Below are positions 1 to 8,760 of a DNA stretch of 64,000 nucleotides, piece after piece. Origin of the DNA: Deinococcus sp. QL22 (GTDB lineage: Bacteria; Deinococcota; Deinococci; Deinococcales; Deinococcaceae); NCBI RefSeq assembly GCF_023370075.1, contig NZ_CP097149.1, positions 3,036,001 through 3,100,000 of the forward strand, read 5' to 3'. Under the pieces are notes generated by a model, which was not told the origin of the DNA, did not search any database, and saw only the letters and a list, made by a program, of their open reading frames with translations. The first letter of the stretch is position 1; each line of letters begins with the position of its first letter. Made by a program: the position numbers and the translations under genes.

Positions 1-1
1 G

Positions 2-124
2 CAAGAACTGACGGCGTGGCGGCGGGCCAACCGAGAACGACGTACCGAGAAAGGCCGTGAAGGCGCGGTAGGGATGTGGGAAGCTGGACACTGGATTCAG
101 CCTATCCTGCAGGCATGGCCGTGA
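2..124 (+). CDS. Possible 3' end of an upstream gene (partial)
   Basis: The frame starting at base 2 is open to a TGA at 122-124 and encodes a basic, helix-like tail (QELTAWRRANRERR...) that could be the C-terminus of a gene lying mostly outside the window. It would overlap the next start by 10 bases. A second frame stays open only to 60. No family can be recognised from 40 residues, and it may be non-coding. Confidence 0.25.
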   Translation, partial: QELTAWRRANRERRTEKGREGAVGMWEAGHWIQPILQAWP

Positions 125-633
125 CCCTGCGTCCACTTCGACCCGGCGACGAGCAAGTCGCCGTGCGCTGGGCCGCTGACCCGGAATTCTGCCTGGCGGC
201 AGGCTGGACGCCCCGGCTCGCCCCGCGTCTGATCAACAGGCACTGGCAACTCCTGATTGCCGGAACCGGGCCGGACTTTTTGCGGTTGGGAATAGAGGAA
301 AACGGGCAACTGGTGGGCTACGTAGACCTCGCCAACAGACAGGCCCACACGGCAGAACTGGGCGTGGCGATTGGCGAACGGGCGCAGTGGGGGCGTGGGC
401 TGGCGGCTGAAGCGTGCAGATTGATGCTGGCACAGGCTTTTGGCCCACTTGGACTAACGACCGTCACCGCACAGGTTCATGCGCCCAACGCACGCTCTCA
501 TCGCCTGATGCTGGGGCTGGGATTCACAGTGGTGGGCCGGGCTGAGCCGGAAGTGTACCGGGGCCAGATGGTAGAAGTGATTTGCTATGGGCTCCGGCGG
601 GCCGACGTTCAGCAGGCTTCCGCACCACCCTAG
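115..633 (+). CDS. GNAT-family N-acetyltransferase (RimJ/RimL-like)
   Basis: Predicted cytosolic acetyl-CoA-dependent N-acetyltransferase of 172 aa; the substrate is unknown. The N-terminus (TLRPLRPGDEQ) and the AELGVAIGERAQWGRGLAAEA stretch match the GNAT beta-1 strand and the acetyl-CoA-binding Q/R-x-x-G-x-G/A loop; HAPNARSHRLMLGLGF is the usual C-terminal N-x-x-S segment with a following helix. I place the start at the ATG at 115 rather than the in-frame GTG at 76, because TATCCT at 103-108 sits 6 nt before it, the spacing of a leaderless Deinococcus promoter. The gene stands alone, 71 bp before the next start. Confidence 0.85.
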   Translation: MAVTLRPLRPGDEQVAVRWAADPEFCLAAGWTPRLAPRLINRHWQLLIAGTGPDFLRLGIEENGQLVGYVDLANRQAHTAELGVAIGERAQWGRGLAAEACRLMLAQAFGPLGLTTVTAQVHAPNARSHRLMLGLGFTVVGRAEPEVYRGQMVEVICYGLRRADVQQASAPP

Positions 634-704
634 CCGTTCGGACAGGCTGCGGCCCCCACCATTCGCCCGGCGCGGATCTGGCCTTTCAGACGCATTCTAT
701 GGGC

Positions 705-1805
705 ATGACGAATACAAACGGTATGAACTTCAGCGACCTGAGCAAGATCTCGGAGAGCTTAGCGGACGCCACGCAAACGGCGGGACACTCGGTGGTGACG
801 GTATTGACTGGCGGCCCAGCCACCGTAAGCGGCACAGTGGTCGCAGATGGACAGGTTTTGACCGCGGGGCACGTGCTGCACGGCGACGAGGTGAAGGTGC
901 GCACGGCAGATGGTCGGGAATTGGCCGCCACAGTGGCAGGCCGTGACCCCTCCACCGATCTGGCCCTCCTACGGATTGAGGGGCTGAATATGCCCGCCAT
1001 GACCGCGAGCAACGGAGCGCGGGTGGGGGAATTGCTGCTGGCTGTGGGCCGCCCTATGCACGGGCTACAGGTCACATTGGGCCTGATGGAACGCGCCGAA
1101 CCACCCCAGCGTGGGCCGATGCGCGGCTGGCTGGATGCCGGAGCCGCACCTTTTCGCGGAGTGACTGGGGGCGCACTTGTGGACGCACGCGGCGGCCTGG
1201 TCGGTATTTTGAATGCGGGCGTGAGCCGGGGAACCCTGCTGGCCGTGCCCGCGGCCCGTGCCCTCAGGGTGGCCGAACTGCTGAACACGGCGGGACGTGT
1301 GCCGCGTGGCTATCTGGGATTGGCAACTCAACCTGTTCATTTTCCTGATAACCAACAGCCCAAAACGCAGGCCGAAGCGGGCAGCGATGCACCCAAGCCC
1401 GAAGAACGCGGCGGGCGCGGCGAGCATGAGCCACGGCGGGGAGCCGGACGGGGCGAACGCGGCGGCCCCATGTGGGATGGACGAGGCGATGGCAGGCGTG
1501 ATGGACGCGGTTGGAATGGACGCGGTGGCCCTGGTTGGGGTGGCCCGCAGGGGTTTGGTCAACCCGGTTTTGGTCGACACAGTGGCCGCGTCGGACTGAC
1601 GGTGGTGCAGGTGGAAGCAGGCAGCCCCGCCGCCCAGGCAGGTCTCCTGGTCGGTGACGTGCTGCTGGCGCTGGATGGTCAGGCGGTGCGGCACCCCGGC
1701 GAACTGCTGCAACGGGTGCGCGAGCGGGCCGGAGAAACGCTGACCGTGCGGGTGCTGCGCGGTGGTCAGGAAACCGACGTCACCGTGACAGTTGGAGAAC
1801 GCTGA
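705..1805 (+). CDS. Trypsin-fold/PDZ protein with Thr at the nucleophile position
   Basis: HtrA-like architecture, 366 aa: chymotrypsin-type domain (about residues 25-215), an Arg/Gly-rich linker (about 219-280, repeated GRG/RGG), then a PDZ domain (about 283-366, VEAGSPAAQAGLLVGDVLLA). His56 (LTAGHVL) and Asp85 (DPSTDLALL) fit the catalytic dyad, but the usual GNSGG is GVTGG, so Thr154 (ACT at 1164-1166) replaces the serine. No signal peptide or membrane anchor is visible, unlike most HtrA proteins, so it is probably cytosolic. Start chosen at 705 because CATTCT (693-698) lies 6 nt upstream. It may be a catalytically dead, peptide-binding member, or a slow Thr protease; the sequence cannot decide. 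The LuxR-type gene follows 58 bp later. Confidence 0.8.
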   Translation: MTNTNGMNFSDLSKISESLADATQTAGHSVVTVLTGGPATVSGTVVADGQVLTAGHVLHGDEVKVRTADGRELAATVAGRDPSTDLALLRIEGLNMPAMTASNGARVGELLLAVGRPMHGLQVTLGLMERAEPPQRGPMRGWLDAGAAPFRGVTGGALVDARGGLVGILNAGVSRGTLLAVPAARALRVAELLNTAGRVPRGYLGLATQPVHFPDNQQPKTQAEAGSDAPKPEERGGRGEHEPRRGAGRGERGGPMWDGRGDGRRDGRGWNGRGGPGWGGPQGFGQPGFGRHSGRVGLTVVQVEAGSPAAQAGLLVGDVLLALDGQAVRHPGELLQRVRERAGETLTVRVLRGGQETDVTVTVGER

Positions 1806-1863
1806 GGCCTTGCCCCGCGTGCAGCCACCCTCACCTTTGCGGCCCCAGCGCGTAGCATCAGCC

Positions 1864-2499
1864 ATGACTGAGCCCGCCGCATTGCCCGAGCAGTTGGCAC
1901 CCAGTCACCTGCTGCCCTCGGTGCGGGTGGCGGTGCGCTCCGCGATGTTGCGGGCCGGGGTAGAAAGCCTGCTGGTGGCGGCAGGCCTGAGTGTCCAGAG
2001 CAACAACGACCACACCGAAACAGACGTGCTGATGGTGGACGATGCGTGGCTGACCGACCTTGACGCACTAACAGACTCTGTAGCCGCATCTGGGGCAATC
2101 GTGGCGCTCGGGACAGGAGCCTGGGCGAATCTGCTGCCCGAACTGACGGGCGGTGGCTGGGCTGTACTGAGTGCCGATGCCACGCCCGCCGAACTCTTGG
2201 CCGGAGTCCTGGGTGCGGCGGCAGGGTTGGTGGTGATGCCGCCCGCGCTATTTCAGAGCGCAGAGCCGGAAGCCGACGACACCGACTCCCCGCCTTCCGA
2301 CGTGACCCTGACGCCCCGCGAACACGACGTGTTGGTGCTGCTGGCAGAAGGCCTGAGCAACAAACGGGCGGCGCGGGAACTGGGCGTTACGGAGAGCACC
2401 ATCAAGTTTCATGTGCAGGCGGTGTATTCCAAATTGGGTGTACAGAGCCGCGCTGGAGCTGTGGCACGCGGGATTGGGCTGGGACTGGTGAGTGTGTGA
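1864..2499 (+). CDS. LuxR/NarL-type regulator with degenerate receiver domain
   Basis: DNA-binding transcription regulator, 211 aa. The C-terminal ~65 residues are a clear GerE/LuxR helix-turn-helix (LTPREHDVLVLLAEGLSNKRAARELGVTESTIKFHV, split here as family signature). The N-terminal ~125 residues follow the layout of a response-regulator receiver, but the acidic pair after strand 1 is missing (VRVAVRSAM instead of V-D-D), so phosphorylation by a histidine kinase is doubtful; an Asp in VLMVDD is at about the phospho-acceptor position. No kinase gene is adjacent. Start at 1864: TAGCAT at 1853-1858 is 5 nt upstream (leaderless). Same strand as, and 58 bp behind, the PDZ protein gene, but with its own promoter. 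Confidence 0.8.
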   Translation: MTEPAALPEQLAPSHLLPSVRVAVRSAMLRAGVESLLVAAGLSVQSNNDHTETDVLMVDDAWLTDLDALTDSVAASGAIVALGTGAWANLLPELTGGGWAVLSADATPAELLAGVLGAAAGLVVMPPALFQSAEPEADDTDSPPSDVTLTPREHDVLVLLAEGLSNKRAARELGVTESTIKFHVQAVYSKLGVQSRAGAVARGIGLGLVSV

Positions 2500-2641
2500 G
2501 GCGGACAGTCGCCAGCAGACAACCCTTTCGAATTTACATTTACGGTTATTCCAATTTAACCAGTATTCCAATTCAGCAAAATTCAGCCCGGTTCCTCCAC
2601 TCAGCACAGGAAGAATGGGGCTGAACTCTTTCCGGCGGCTC

Positions 2642-3643
<1,002 letters not shown>

Positions 3644-3763
3644 GGAAACTCCTCTGAAATAAGCAGGGCGGGCCAAGCGGGGCGGGAAACGCATTCAGAC
3701 AGGCAAGGGTACTCCCCGGTTAGGCAGGGCGAATACATCTATCGTTTAGCGAAGGCAGCAGCT

Positions 3764-4912
3764 TCAGCCGTCCAGCGGATCACGCGCCGCCTCTATCCAG
3801 AGGAGCGATGTGAGCAGCAGCACGCACAGCACGAGATGCGGCAATGCCCCGTAGATCAGGCCCACCGGAATGGTCAGGAGCAGCGCGGCGGCCAACAGAA
3901 GGCGCACCCAGCCGGGGCCGATGCCCAGAGCGCGGCGGTAAATCACGTCGCCCAGCAGGTAGAGGGTGATACCGAAGGTCAGATTCCAGATGCCGACAGC
4001 GTCCGGATGCCCGGTGGGATGGACCACGCCGACCTTCAGGCCCGCCGCGATCAGGATGATGCCGCAGACCATCGCAAAGTGGCCGTAGCCGTAGCCCAGA
4101 ATCGCCATCCGGCTGCGCTCTTTGGGGTGGGCGTGCAGAAAAATATGTTCGGCACGGGCATCGTCGCGGTGAAAATAAGTCCACCACAGCAGGGCCGACA
4201 ACATCAGGGCCAGCACGCCGTAACCCAGCAGCGGGCCAGTCAGGGCCAGTTTACCGACGCCGCTGCCCACCGCTACGATGCTTTCTCCCAGCGCAATGAT
4301 GATGATCAGGCCGTGCCGCTCCACAAAATGGCGGGGGCTGAGTTGAAATTGGCGCTCGCGGCCCAGAAGGGTGCTGGACAACAACGTAGCGACTGCCGCC
4401 GCCCAGAGGGGCCAATCGTAGGGGGGATGGACAAACGCGGCGGCCAGTACCAATAACGCCGCGCCGAAATTGTAGGGCGCAATCTGCCAGATGGCCTGGG
4501 CACTGCTGTTGTGGGAAGTTTTGAACATCAGAGCGTGGATGCTCGTGACCGTCAACAGGCCCAACGCATACGGCAGCCCACCGCCGTCAAACACCGTCGG
4601 AATGCTGAGGGCCATGACAAAAAATCCGCCCATCGCCACAAAAATCAGGCGGCGCTGGCGTTCACCTCCAAATTCGACGTTGCCCCCCAACCATACGTAC
4701 CCGTCATAAATCCACATCAGGGTCATAAAGACCAGCAGCGCCTTGCCGTAGTCGGCGGGGCCGTGTGGATGCGCCACCAGACTGGTCAACTGGGTCAGGG
4801 CAAACACGAACACAAGGTCAAAAAACAGTTCTATGGTGCCCACACGCTGCACGGGGGCTCCGGCTTCCTCAGAAGGAACGAGCGAGCTGGGTAGATCGGA
4901 CTGGGTGGTCAT
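3764..4912 (-). CDS. LtrA-family membrane protein, copy 1
   Basis: Low-temperature-requirement A family integral membrane protein, 382 aa, with about ten hydrophobic segments. Family signatures are the N-terminal RVGTIELFFDLVFVFALTQL and the central ERHGLIIIIALGESIVAVG. The biochemical role of LtrA proteins is not established; the name comes from a Listeria cold-growth mutant. ATG at 4912 is chosen because TAGGCT (4925-4920) lies 7 nt upstream. It is the closest paralogue of the gene at 5081-6223 (same length, aligned throughout), and both copies have the same divergent neighbour, so the pair arose by tandem duplication of a segment covering the whole gene. Confidence 0.85.
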   Translation of the reverse strand: MTTQSDLPSSLVPSEEAGAPVQRVGTIELFFDLVFVFALTQLTSLVAHPHGPADYGKALLVFMTLMWIYDGYVWLGGNVEFGGERQRRLIFVAMGGFFVMALSIPTVFDGGGLPYALGLLTVTSIHALMFKTSHNSSAQAIWQIAPYNFGAALLVLAAAFVHPPYDWPLWAAAVATLLSSTLLGRERQFQLSPRHFVERHGLIIIIALGESIVAVGSGVGKLALTGPLLGYGVLALMLSALLWWTYFHRDDARAEHIFLHAHPKERSRMAILGYGYGHFAMVCGIILIAAGLKVGVVHPTGHPDAVGIWNLTFGITLYLLGDVIYRRALGIGPGWVRLLLAAALLLTIPVGLIYGALPHLVLCVLLLTSLLWIEAARDPLDG

Positions 4913-4958
4913 TCCTGTCAGCCTACGGCAAGTCAGGTCTTTTCTATTGGGCTGATGT

Positions 4959-5060
4959 ATGCAAGAAGGCTTCAGGTTGGCAGTGTTTGGCGACGTTCAC
5001 GGCAATCTGCCCGCCCTGACAGCGGCGCTGACCGATTTCTTCCGGCTTCACTCGGATTAG
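4959..5060 (+). pseudogene. 5' remnant of a duplicated metallophosphoesterase gene
   Basis: A 33-codon open frame starts MQEGFRLAVFGDVHGNLPAL and ends at TAG 5058-5060. Codons 1-26 match the start of the phosphoesterase gene at 6271 (MQEGFRLAIFGDIHGNLPAL) nearly base for base, with 31 identical bases around the start (4951-4981 versus 6263-6293). The similarity ends abruptly at codon 27. It carries only the first metal-binding motif (GDVHG), so it cannot be active. The TACGCT -10 hexamer present before the 6271 copy is degraded here. It marks the right-hand end of the duplicated LtrA segment. Confidence 0.85.
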
Positions 5061-5080
5061 AGGTCAAGAAAACACGGCGT

Positions 5081-6223
5081 TCAATCCACGTTCGTATCAC
5101 GCGCCGCCTCTACCCACAGCAGCGACGTGAGCAGGAACACACAAAGCACAAGATGCGGAAGCGCTCCATACATCAGGCCTATCGGAATGGTCAGGAGCAG
5201 CACGGCAGCCAAACCGAAGCGCGCCCAACCGGGATCGATACCCACGATTCGGCGGTAGATCACATCTCCAACCAGGTACAGGCTGGTGCCAAAGGTCAGA
5301 TTCCAGATGCCGATGGCGTCCGGATGCCCCGTGGGGTGGGCTACCCCAACCTTCAGGCCCACCGCGATCAGGATGATGCCGGTAATCATGACAAAATGGC
5401 CGTACCCGTACCCCATGACCGCTACACGCATGCGCTGAGCGGCATTGGCACGCAAAAAAGCATGTTCGGCGCGGGCATCGTCGCGGTGAAAATAAGTCAA
5501 CCACAACAGGGCCGACAGCATCAGGGCCAGCACACTGTAAGTCAGCAGCGGGCCAGTCAGGGCCAACTCGCCTACGCCGCTTCCCACCGCCACGATGCTT
5601 TCTCCCAGCGCAATGATAATCAAAAGGCTGTGCCGCTCTACAAAATGTTGGGGGTTGAGTTGAAAACTACGTTCGCGTCTCAAAATGATGGTGGAGACCA
5701 GCGTGACGATTGCCGCCACCCAAATGAGCCAATCGTAGGGCGCAGAGACGAACGCGGCAGCCAAGACCAGTAACGCCGCGCCGACATGAAAGCCCGCCAA
5801 CTGCCAGACAACCCGAGCACTGCTGTTATGCGTTGTTCTGAACAGCCAGATGTGAAGGGCAGTGACGGCGAGCATTCCGAGCGCGTAGGGAACACCGCCG
5901 GCACCGAACACGGTGGGAATGCTGAGGGCCATGATAAAAAATCCGCCCATCGCCACAAAAATCAGGCGGCGTTGCCTTCCTGCACCGAATTCGACGTTGC
6001 CGCCCAACCACACGTATCCGTTGTAAATCCACATGAGGGTCAAGAAGACCAGCAGCGCCTTGCCGTAGTCGGCGGGGCCGTATGGGTGCGCTACCAATCT
6101 GGTCAATTGGGTCAGGGCGAAGACGAAGACGAGATCGAAAAAGAGTTCGATCGTTCTGACACGCTGCATGGGGGTCTCGGTAGGCGTAACTAAAGGAGCC
6201 GGGATTACAGACTGAATGGTCAT
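5081..6223 (-). CDS. LtrA-family membrane protein, copy 2
   Basis: Second LtrA-family protein, 380 aa, about ten membrane segments, with the same signatures as copy 1 (RVRTIELFFDLVFVFALTQL; ERHSLLIIIALGESIVAVG). I start at ATG 6223, not the upstream in-frame 6259, because TACTCT (6236-6231) followed by GGAAAGA precedes it; that heptamer can also act as a weak ribosome site. It is divergent from the metallophosphoesterase gene, 47 bp apart, so the two -10 elements nearly face each other. Substrate and function are unknown. The amino-terminal 15-20 residues differ most between the copies. Confidence 0.85.
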   Translation of the reverse strand: MTIQSVIPAPLVTPTETPMQRVRTIELFFDLVFVFALTQLTRLVAHPYGPADYGKALLVFLTLMWIYNGYVWLGGNVEFGAGRQRRLIFVAMGGFFIMALSIPTVFGAGGVPYALGMLAVTALHIWLFRTTHNSSARVVWQLAGFHVGAALLVLAAAFVSAPYDWLIWVAAIVTLVSTIILRRERSFQLNPQHFVERHSLLIIIALGESIVAVGSGVGELALTGPLLTYSVLALMLSALLWLTYFHRDDARAEHAFLRANAAQRMRVAVMGYGYGHFVMITGIILIAVGLKVGVAHPTGHPDAIGIWNLTFGTSLYLVGDVIYRRIVGIDPGWARFGLAAVLLLTIPIGLMYGALPHLVLCVFLLTSLLWVEAARDTNVD

Positions 6224-6270
6224 TCTTTCCAGAGTACAAGCAGACGAGATGTTCTCCATTACGCTGATGT

Positions 6271-7014
6271 ATGCAAGAAGGCTTCAGGTTGGCGATATTT
6301 GGCGACATCCACGGCAATCTGCCTGCTTTGACGGCGGCACTGACCGATATGGCGCGGCAGGGAGCCGAGGCTCATCTCTGCCTGGGTGATGTGGCGATGG
6401 ACGGTGCGTGGCCCGCCGAATACATCCAGCGAATTGCGGCGCTGGGCTGCCCCGTGGTATGCGGCAACGCTGACCGAATGCTGCTGGAAGCCGCTTAAGC
6501 CTTTGTCCCACGCGGTTTTCCAGATGAAGAAAAATTGCACAGCATTGGCGAATGGGCCAGAACACAACTGGGCCGCACCGAATTGGAGTTGTTGCAGACC
6601 TACACCGCCCGCACCGAATGGCCCGATCTGCTCTGCTTTCATGGCGGTCCAGAGCGCGACACCGAGGAATTGACGGAGCATACGCCAGAAGCTCGTTTGG
6701 AGGAGCTGCGGGCTGGATTCGGGCAGCAGGCGGTATGGATTGGCGGGCATACGCACCAGCCTTTGCACCGTGAATTGGACGGTTGGACGTTGCTGAATCC
6801 CGGCAGTGTGGGTCTGCCCTTCCAGAAACGCGGCGACCGCTACGTGAATCTGGCGCGGGCCGAATACCTGATGCTGGAGCGAACGGCGGCGGGCTGGAAA
6901 CCTACTTTTCACTGGGTGGCCTACGACGTGGCCGATGTGCGGCGCGGCATCCTGAGCCGGGGCCTACCGCACGCGCACTGGCTGGCGCAGGAATGGGTAG
7001 ACGGAGATGGCTAG
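6271..7014 (+). pseudogene. YfcE-type metallophosphoesterase split by in-frame TAA
   Basis: Calcineurin-like phosphoesterase (dinuclear metal hydrolase of phosphodiesters or nucleotides). Read through the stop, one frame gives 247 codons with all family motifs in order: FGDIHGN, LCLGDVAMDG, VVCGNADRM, LCFHGG, IGGHTHQP and LLNPGSVGLP. A TAA at 6496-6498 follows LLEAA and the frame continues AFVPRGFPDEEKLHSIGEW without a shift. The upstream piece (75 aa) lacks the GHTH motif and the downstream piece lacks the metal-binding GDxH, so neither is likely active alone. ATG 6271 is leaderless (TACGCT 6260-6265). It is the second in-frame TAA within 3 kb. Confidence 0.85.
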
Positions 7015-7065
7015 ACGGCTAAGCACTTTGAAGGTGCGTCCGCCAAACTTGCTAGGCTAGGCCCG

Positions 7066-7794
7066 ATGAGTCTTCACCTGAACGCCCAACCCGGCCAGAT
7101 TGCCGAAACCGTCCTGTTGCCCGGCGACCCCTTGCGTGCCCAGCACATCGCCGAAACTTTCTTTGAAAACCCTGTGCAGCACAACACCGTGCGCGGCATG
7201 TTGGGCTACACCGGAACCTACAAAGGCCAGCCCGTCAGTGTGCAGGGTACGGGCATGGGCATTGCCAGCTCGATGATTTACGTGCATGAACTGATCACGG
7301 GCTACGGCTGCAAAAACCTGATCCGGGTAGGCACGGCGGGCAGCTACCAGCCGCATGTGCATGTGCGCGATCTGGTGCTGGCTCAGGCGGCCTGCACCGA
7401 TTCCAACATCAACAACATCCGCTTTGGGGCCAAAAATTTTGCGCCGATTGCCGATTTCAGCCTGCTGCTGCGGGCCTACCAGATCGCGCAGGAACGCGGG
7501 TTTGCCACGCACGTCGGCAACATCATGAGCAGCGATACCTTTTACCAGGACGAGTTCCAGCAGTTTCAGCAGTGGGCCGATTTTGGTGTCTTGGCGGTAG
7601 AAATGGAAGCCGCCGGACTGTATACACTGGCCGCCAAACACGGCGTACGGGCGCTGACTATTCTGACCATCAGCGACCACCTGATTACCCACGAGGAAAC
7701 TACGGCTGACGAACGCCAACTGACCTTTAACGGCATGATCGAAGTGGCGCTGGACGCCGCGCTGGGGCTGGAGACGGAAGGCAAGCAGGGCTGA
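7066..7794 (+). CDS. deoD: Purine-nucleoside phosphorylase (DeoD type)
   Basis: Hexameric low-molecular-weight purine nucleoside phosphorylase: nucleoside + phosphate gives base + (deoxy)ribose-1-phosphate, for purine salvage in the cytosol. Length 242 aa is typical (about 235-240). Recognisable: [16 protein letters not shown] (phosphate site), [32 protein letters not shown] (nucleoside site) and LTISDHL with the catalytic Asp. ATG 7066 is leaderless: TAGGCT at 7053-7058, 7 nt gap, with a possible -35 TTGAAG at 7028-7033. A double hairpin terminator follows. Confidence 0.95.
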   Translation: MSLHLNAQPGQIAETVLLPGDPLRAQHIAETFFENPVQHNTVRGMLGYTGTYKGQPVSVQGTGMGIASSMIYVHELITGYGCKNLIRVGTAGSYQPHVHVRDLVLAQAACTDSNINNIRFGAKNFAPIADFSLLLRAYQIAQERGFATHVGNIMSSDTFYQDEFQQFQQWADFGVLAVEMEAAGLYTLAAKHGVRALTILTISDHLITHEETTADERQLTFNGMIEVALDAALGLETEGKQG

Positions 7795-7805
7795 AGTTCC
7801 AGTTG

Positions 7806-7891
7806 GAAGAGGGGCTGTAAATCATCTGCATCCCCTCTTCGCGGTTCTAAAAAGAAAGACCCTGAACGCACCGCTTGGCCCCGCGTTCAGG
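7806..7891. terminator. Two consecutive hairpins between convergent genes
   Basis: First stem 7806-7814/7832-7840 (GAAGAGGGG/CCCCTCTTC); second stem 7861-7869/7883-7891 (CCTGAACGC/GCGTTCAGG) followed by AATTTTT on the plus strand and by a CTTTCTTTTT run on the minus strand. The second works in both directions for deoD and the convergent secreted protein gene. Confidence 0.8.
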
Positions 7892-7905
7892 AATTTTTGG
7901 CGCAC

Positions 7906-8619
7906 TCAGTACCCGTACTCCTCCGGCTCGGCGGAGAAAGTAAAGTGGGTCAGGATGCTGTAGCCCAGCGCCGTAGCCGCGTCGTTGCGGTTGCCCAAGG
8001 TAAGCATGATGGCTTTGCCCAGCGTGTCATAGCGGTTCAGGGTAGCGGCCCACTCAGTTGGATTAAATCTCACGTAGTCTTCGTCGGGGCCGGGTTTATA
8101 GGCCCTCTGAAGCTTGATGTACTTGGCCTGATCTGCTTTGGCGTGCGCGATCACTTTGGCGTAATGCTGACCTGTGGGTGCGCCCAGCGTGCTGCGGGCC
8201 AGCGCCCCAAGACTCGCCAATTGTTCCTCTAACCCCGGATACATGCGCGGCACTTGGTGAAAATACATCGTGCCGCCGCCCGCCCGGATTCCGGCCAATT
8301 GGCCCTCTATGGCCCTCATTTCGCGGTATTGCTTGCGGAGGGTTTGCAATCTGGCCCGCAGTTGCGGTTGCGTCGCCAAGTCTCTATCTAACTTGGCAGC
8401 GCGGCACTGCGCCCAGTTGTAGCTGGATTCGTCCTGACTCGCCTCGTTCCAAGTGGTCAGGGTCAGCAGATCGTAGGTGGCCGGGTCTACGGCGTTGGCC
8501 AGCGCACAGTTGGCGGGCGTCTGTACATCCGAAGCCTGTGCAGCCGGAGTTTGGGCCTGTACAGGAGCAGCGGCGAACATCAGCAGGGCGGCACCGAGCA
8601 GAACTCGCTTGGAAGGCAT
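7906..8619 (-). CDS. Secreted protein of unknown function
   Basis: 237 aa with a clear Sec signal peptide (MPSKRVLLGAALLMFAAAPVQAQ, cleavage after A-Q-A or similar). The mature part starts with a low-complexity TPAAQASDVQTPA stretch and contains two Cys residues (NCALAN, WAQCRAA) that could form a disulfide. Helical, charged centre (QLRARLQTLRKQYREMRAIEG). I do not recognise the family. Start at 8619 rather than 8676 because TACACT (8631-8626) is 6 nt upstream and because the signal peptide then begins at residue 1. Confidence 0.7.
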   Translation of the reverse strand: MPSKRVLLGAALLMFAAAPVQAQTPAAQASDVQTPANCALANAVDPATYDLLTLTTWNEASQDESSYNWAQCRAAKLDRDLATQPQLRARLQTLRKQYREMRAIEGQLAGIRAGGGTMYFHQVPRMYPGLEEQLASLGALARSTLGAPTGQHYAKVIAHAKADQAKYIKLQRAYKPGPDEDYVRFNPTEWAATLNRYDTLGKAIMLTLGNRNDAATALGYSILTHFTFSAEPEEYGY

Positions 8620-8760
8620 GGGAAAAGTGTAGATCAGGGATCGCGAGGCTGGGTCAGCCGAACGTGGCTGGATCAAGCTCTGACTTTGGCAAGACTAGGC
8701 CCGCTGAGTCCCGCCTCTGTCCACTTTGACCGGACTTCACGCCATTCTTCCCCGATTCCC

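Noticed and set aside
2545..2580. Direct repeat TATTCCAATT twice behind the LuxR-type gene
   Set aside because: Only two 10-bp copies in a short convergent spacer; not enough to call a functional element.
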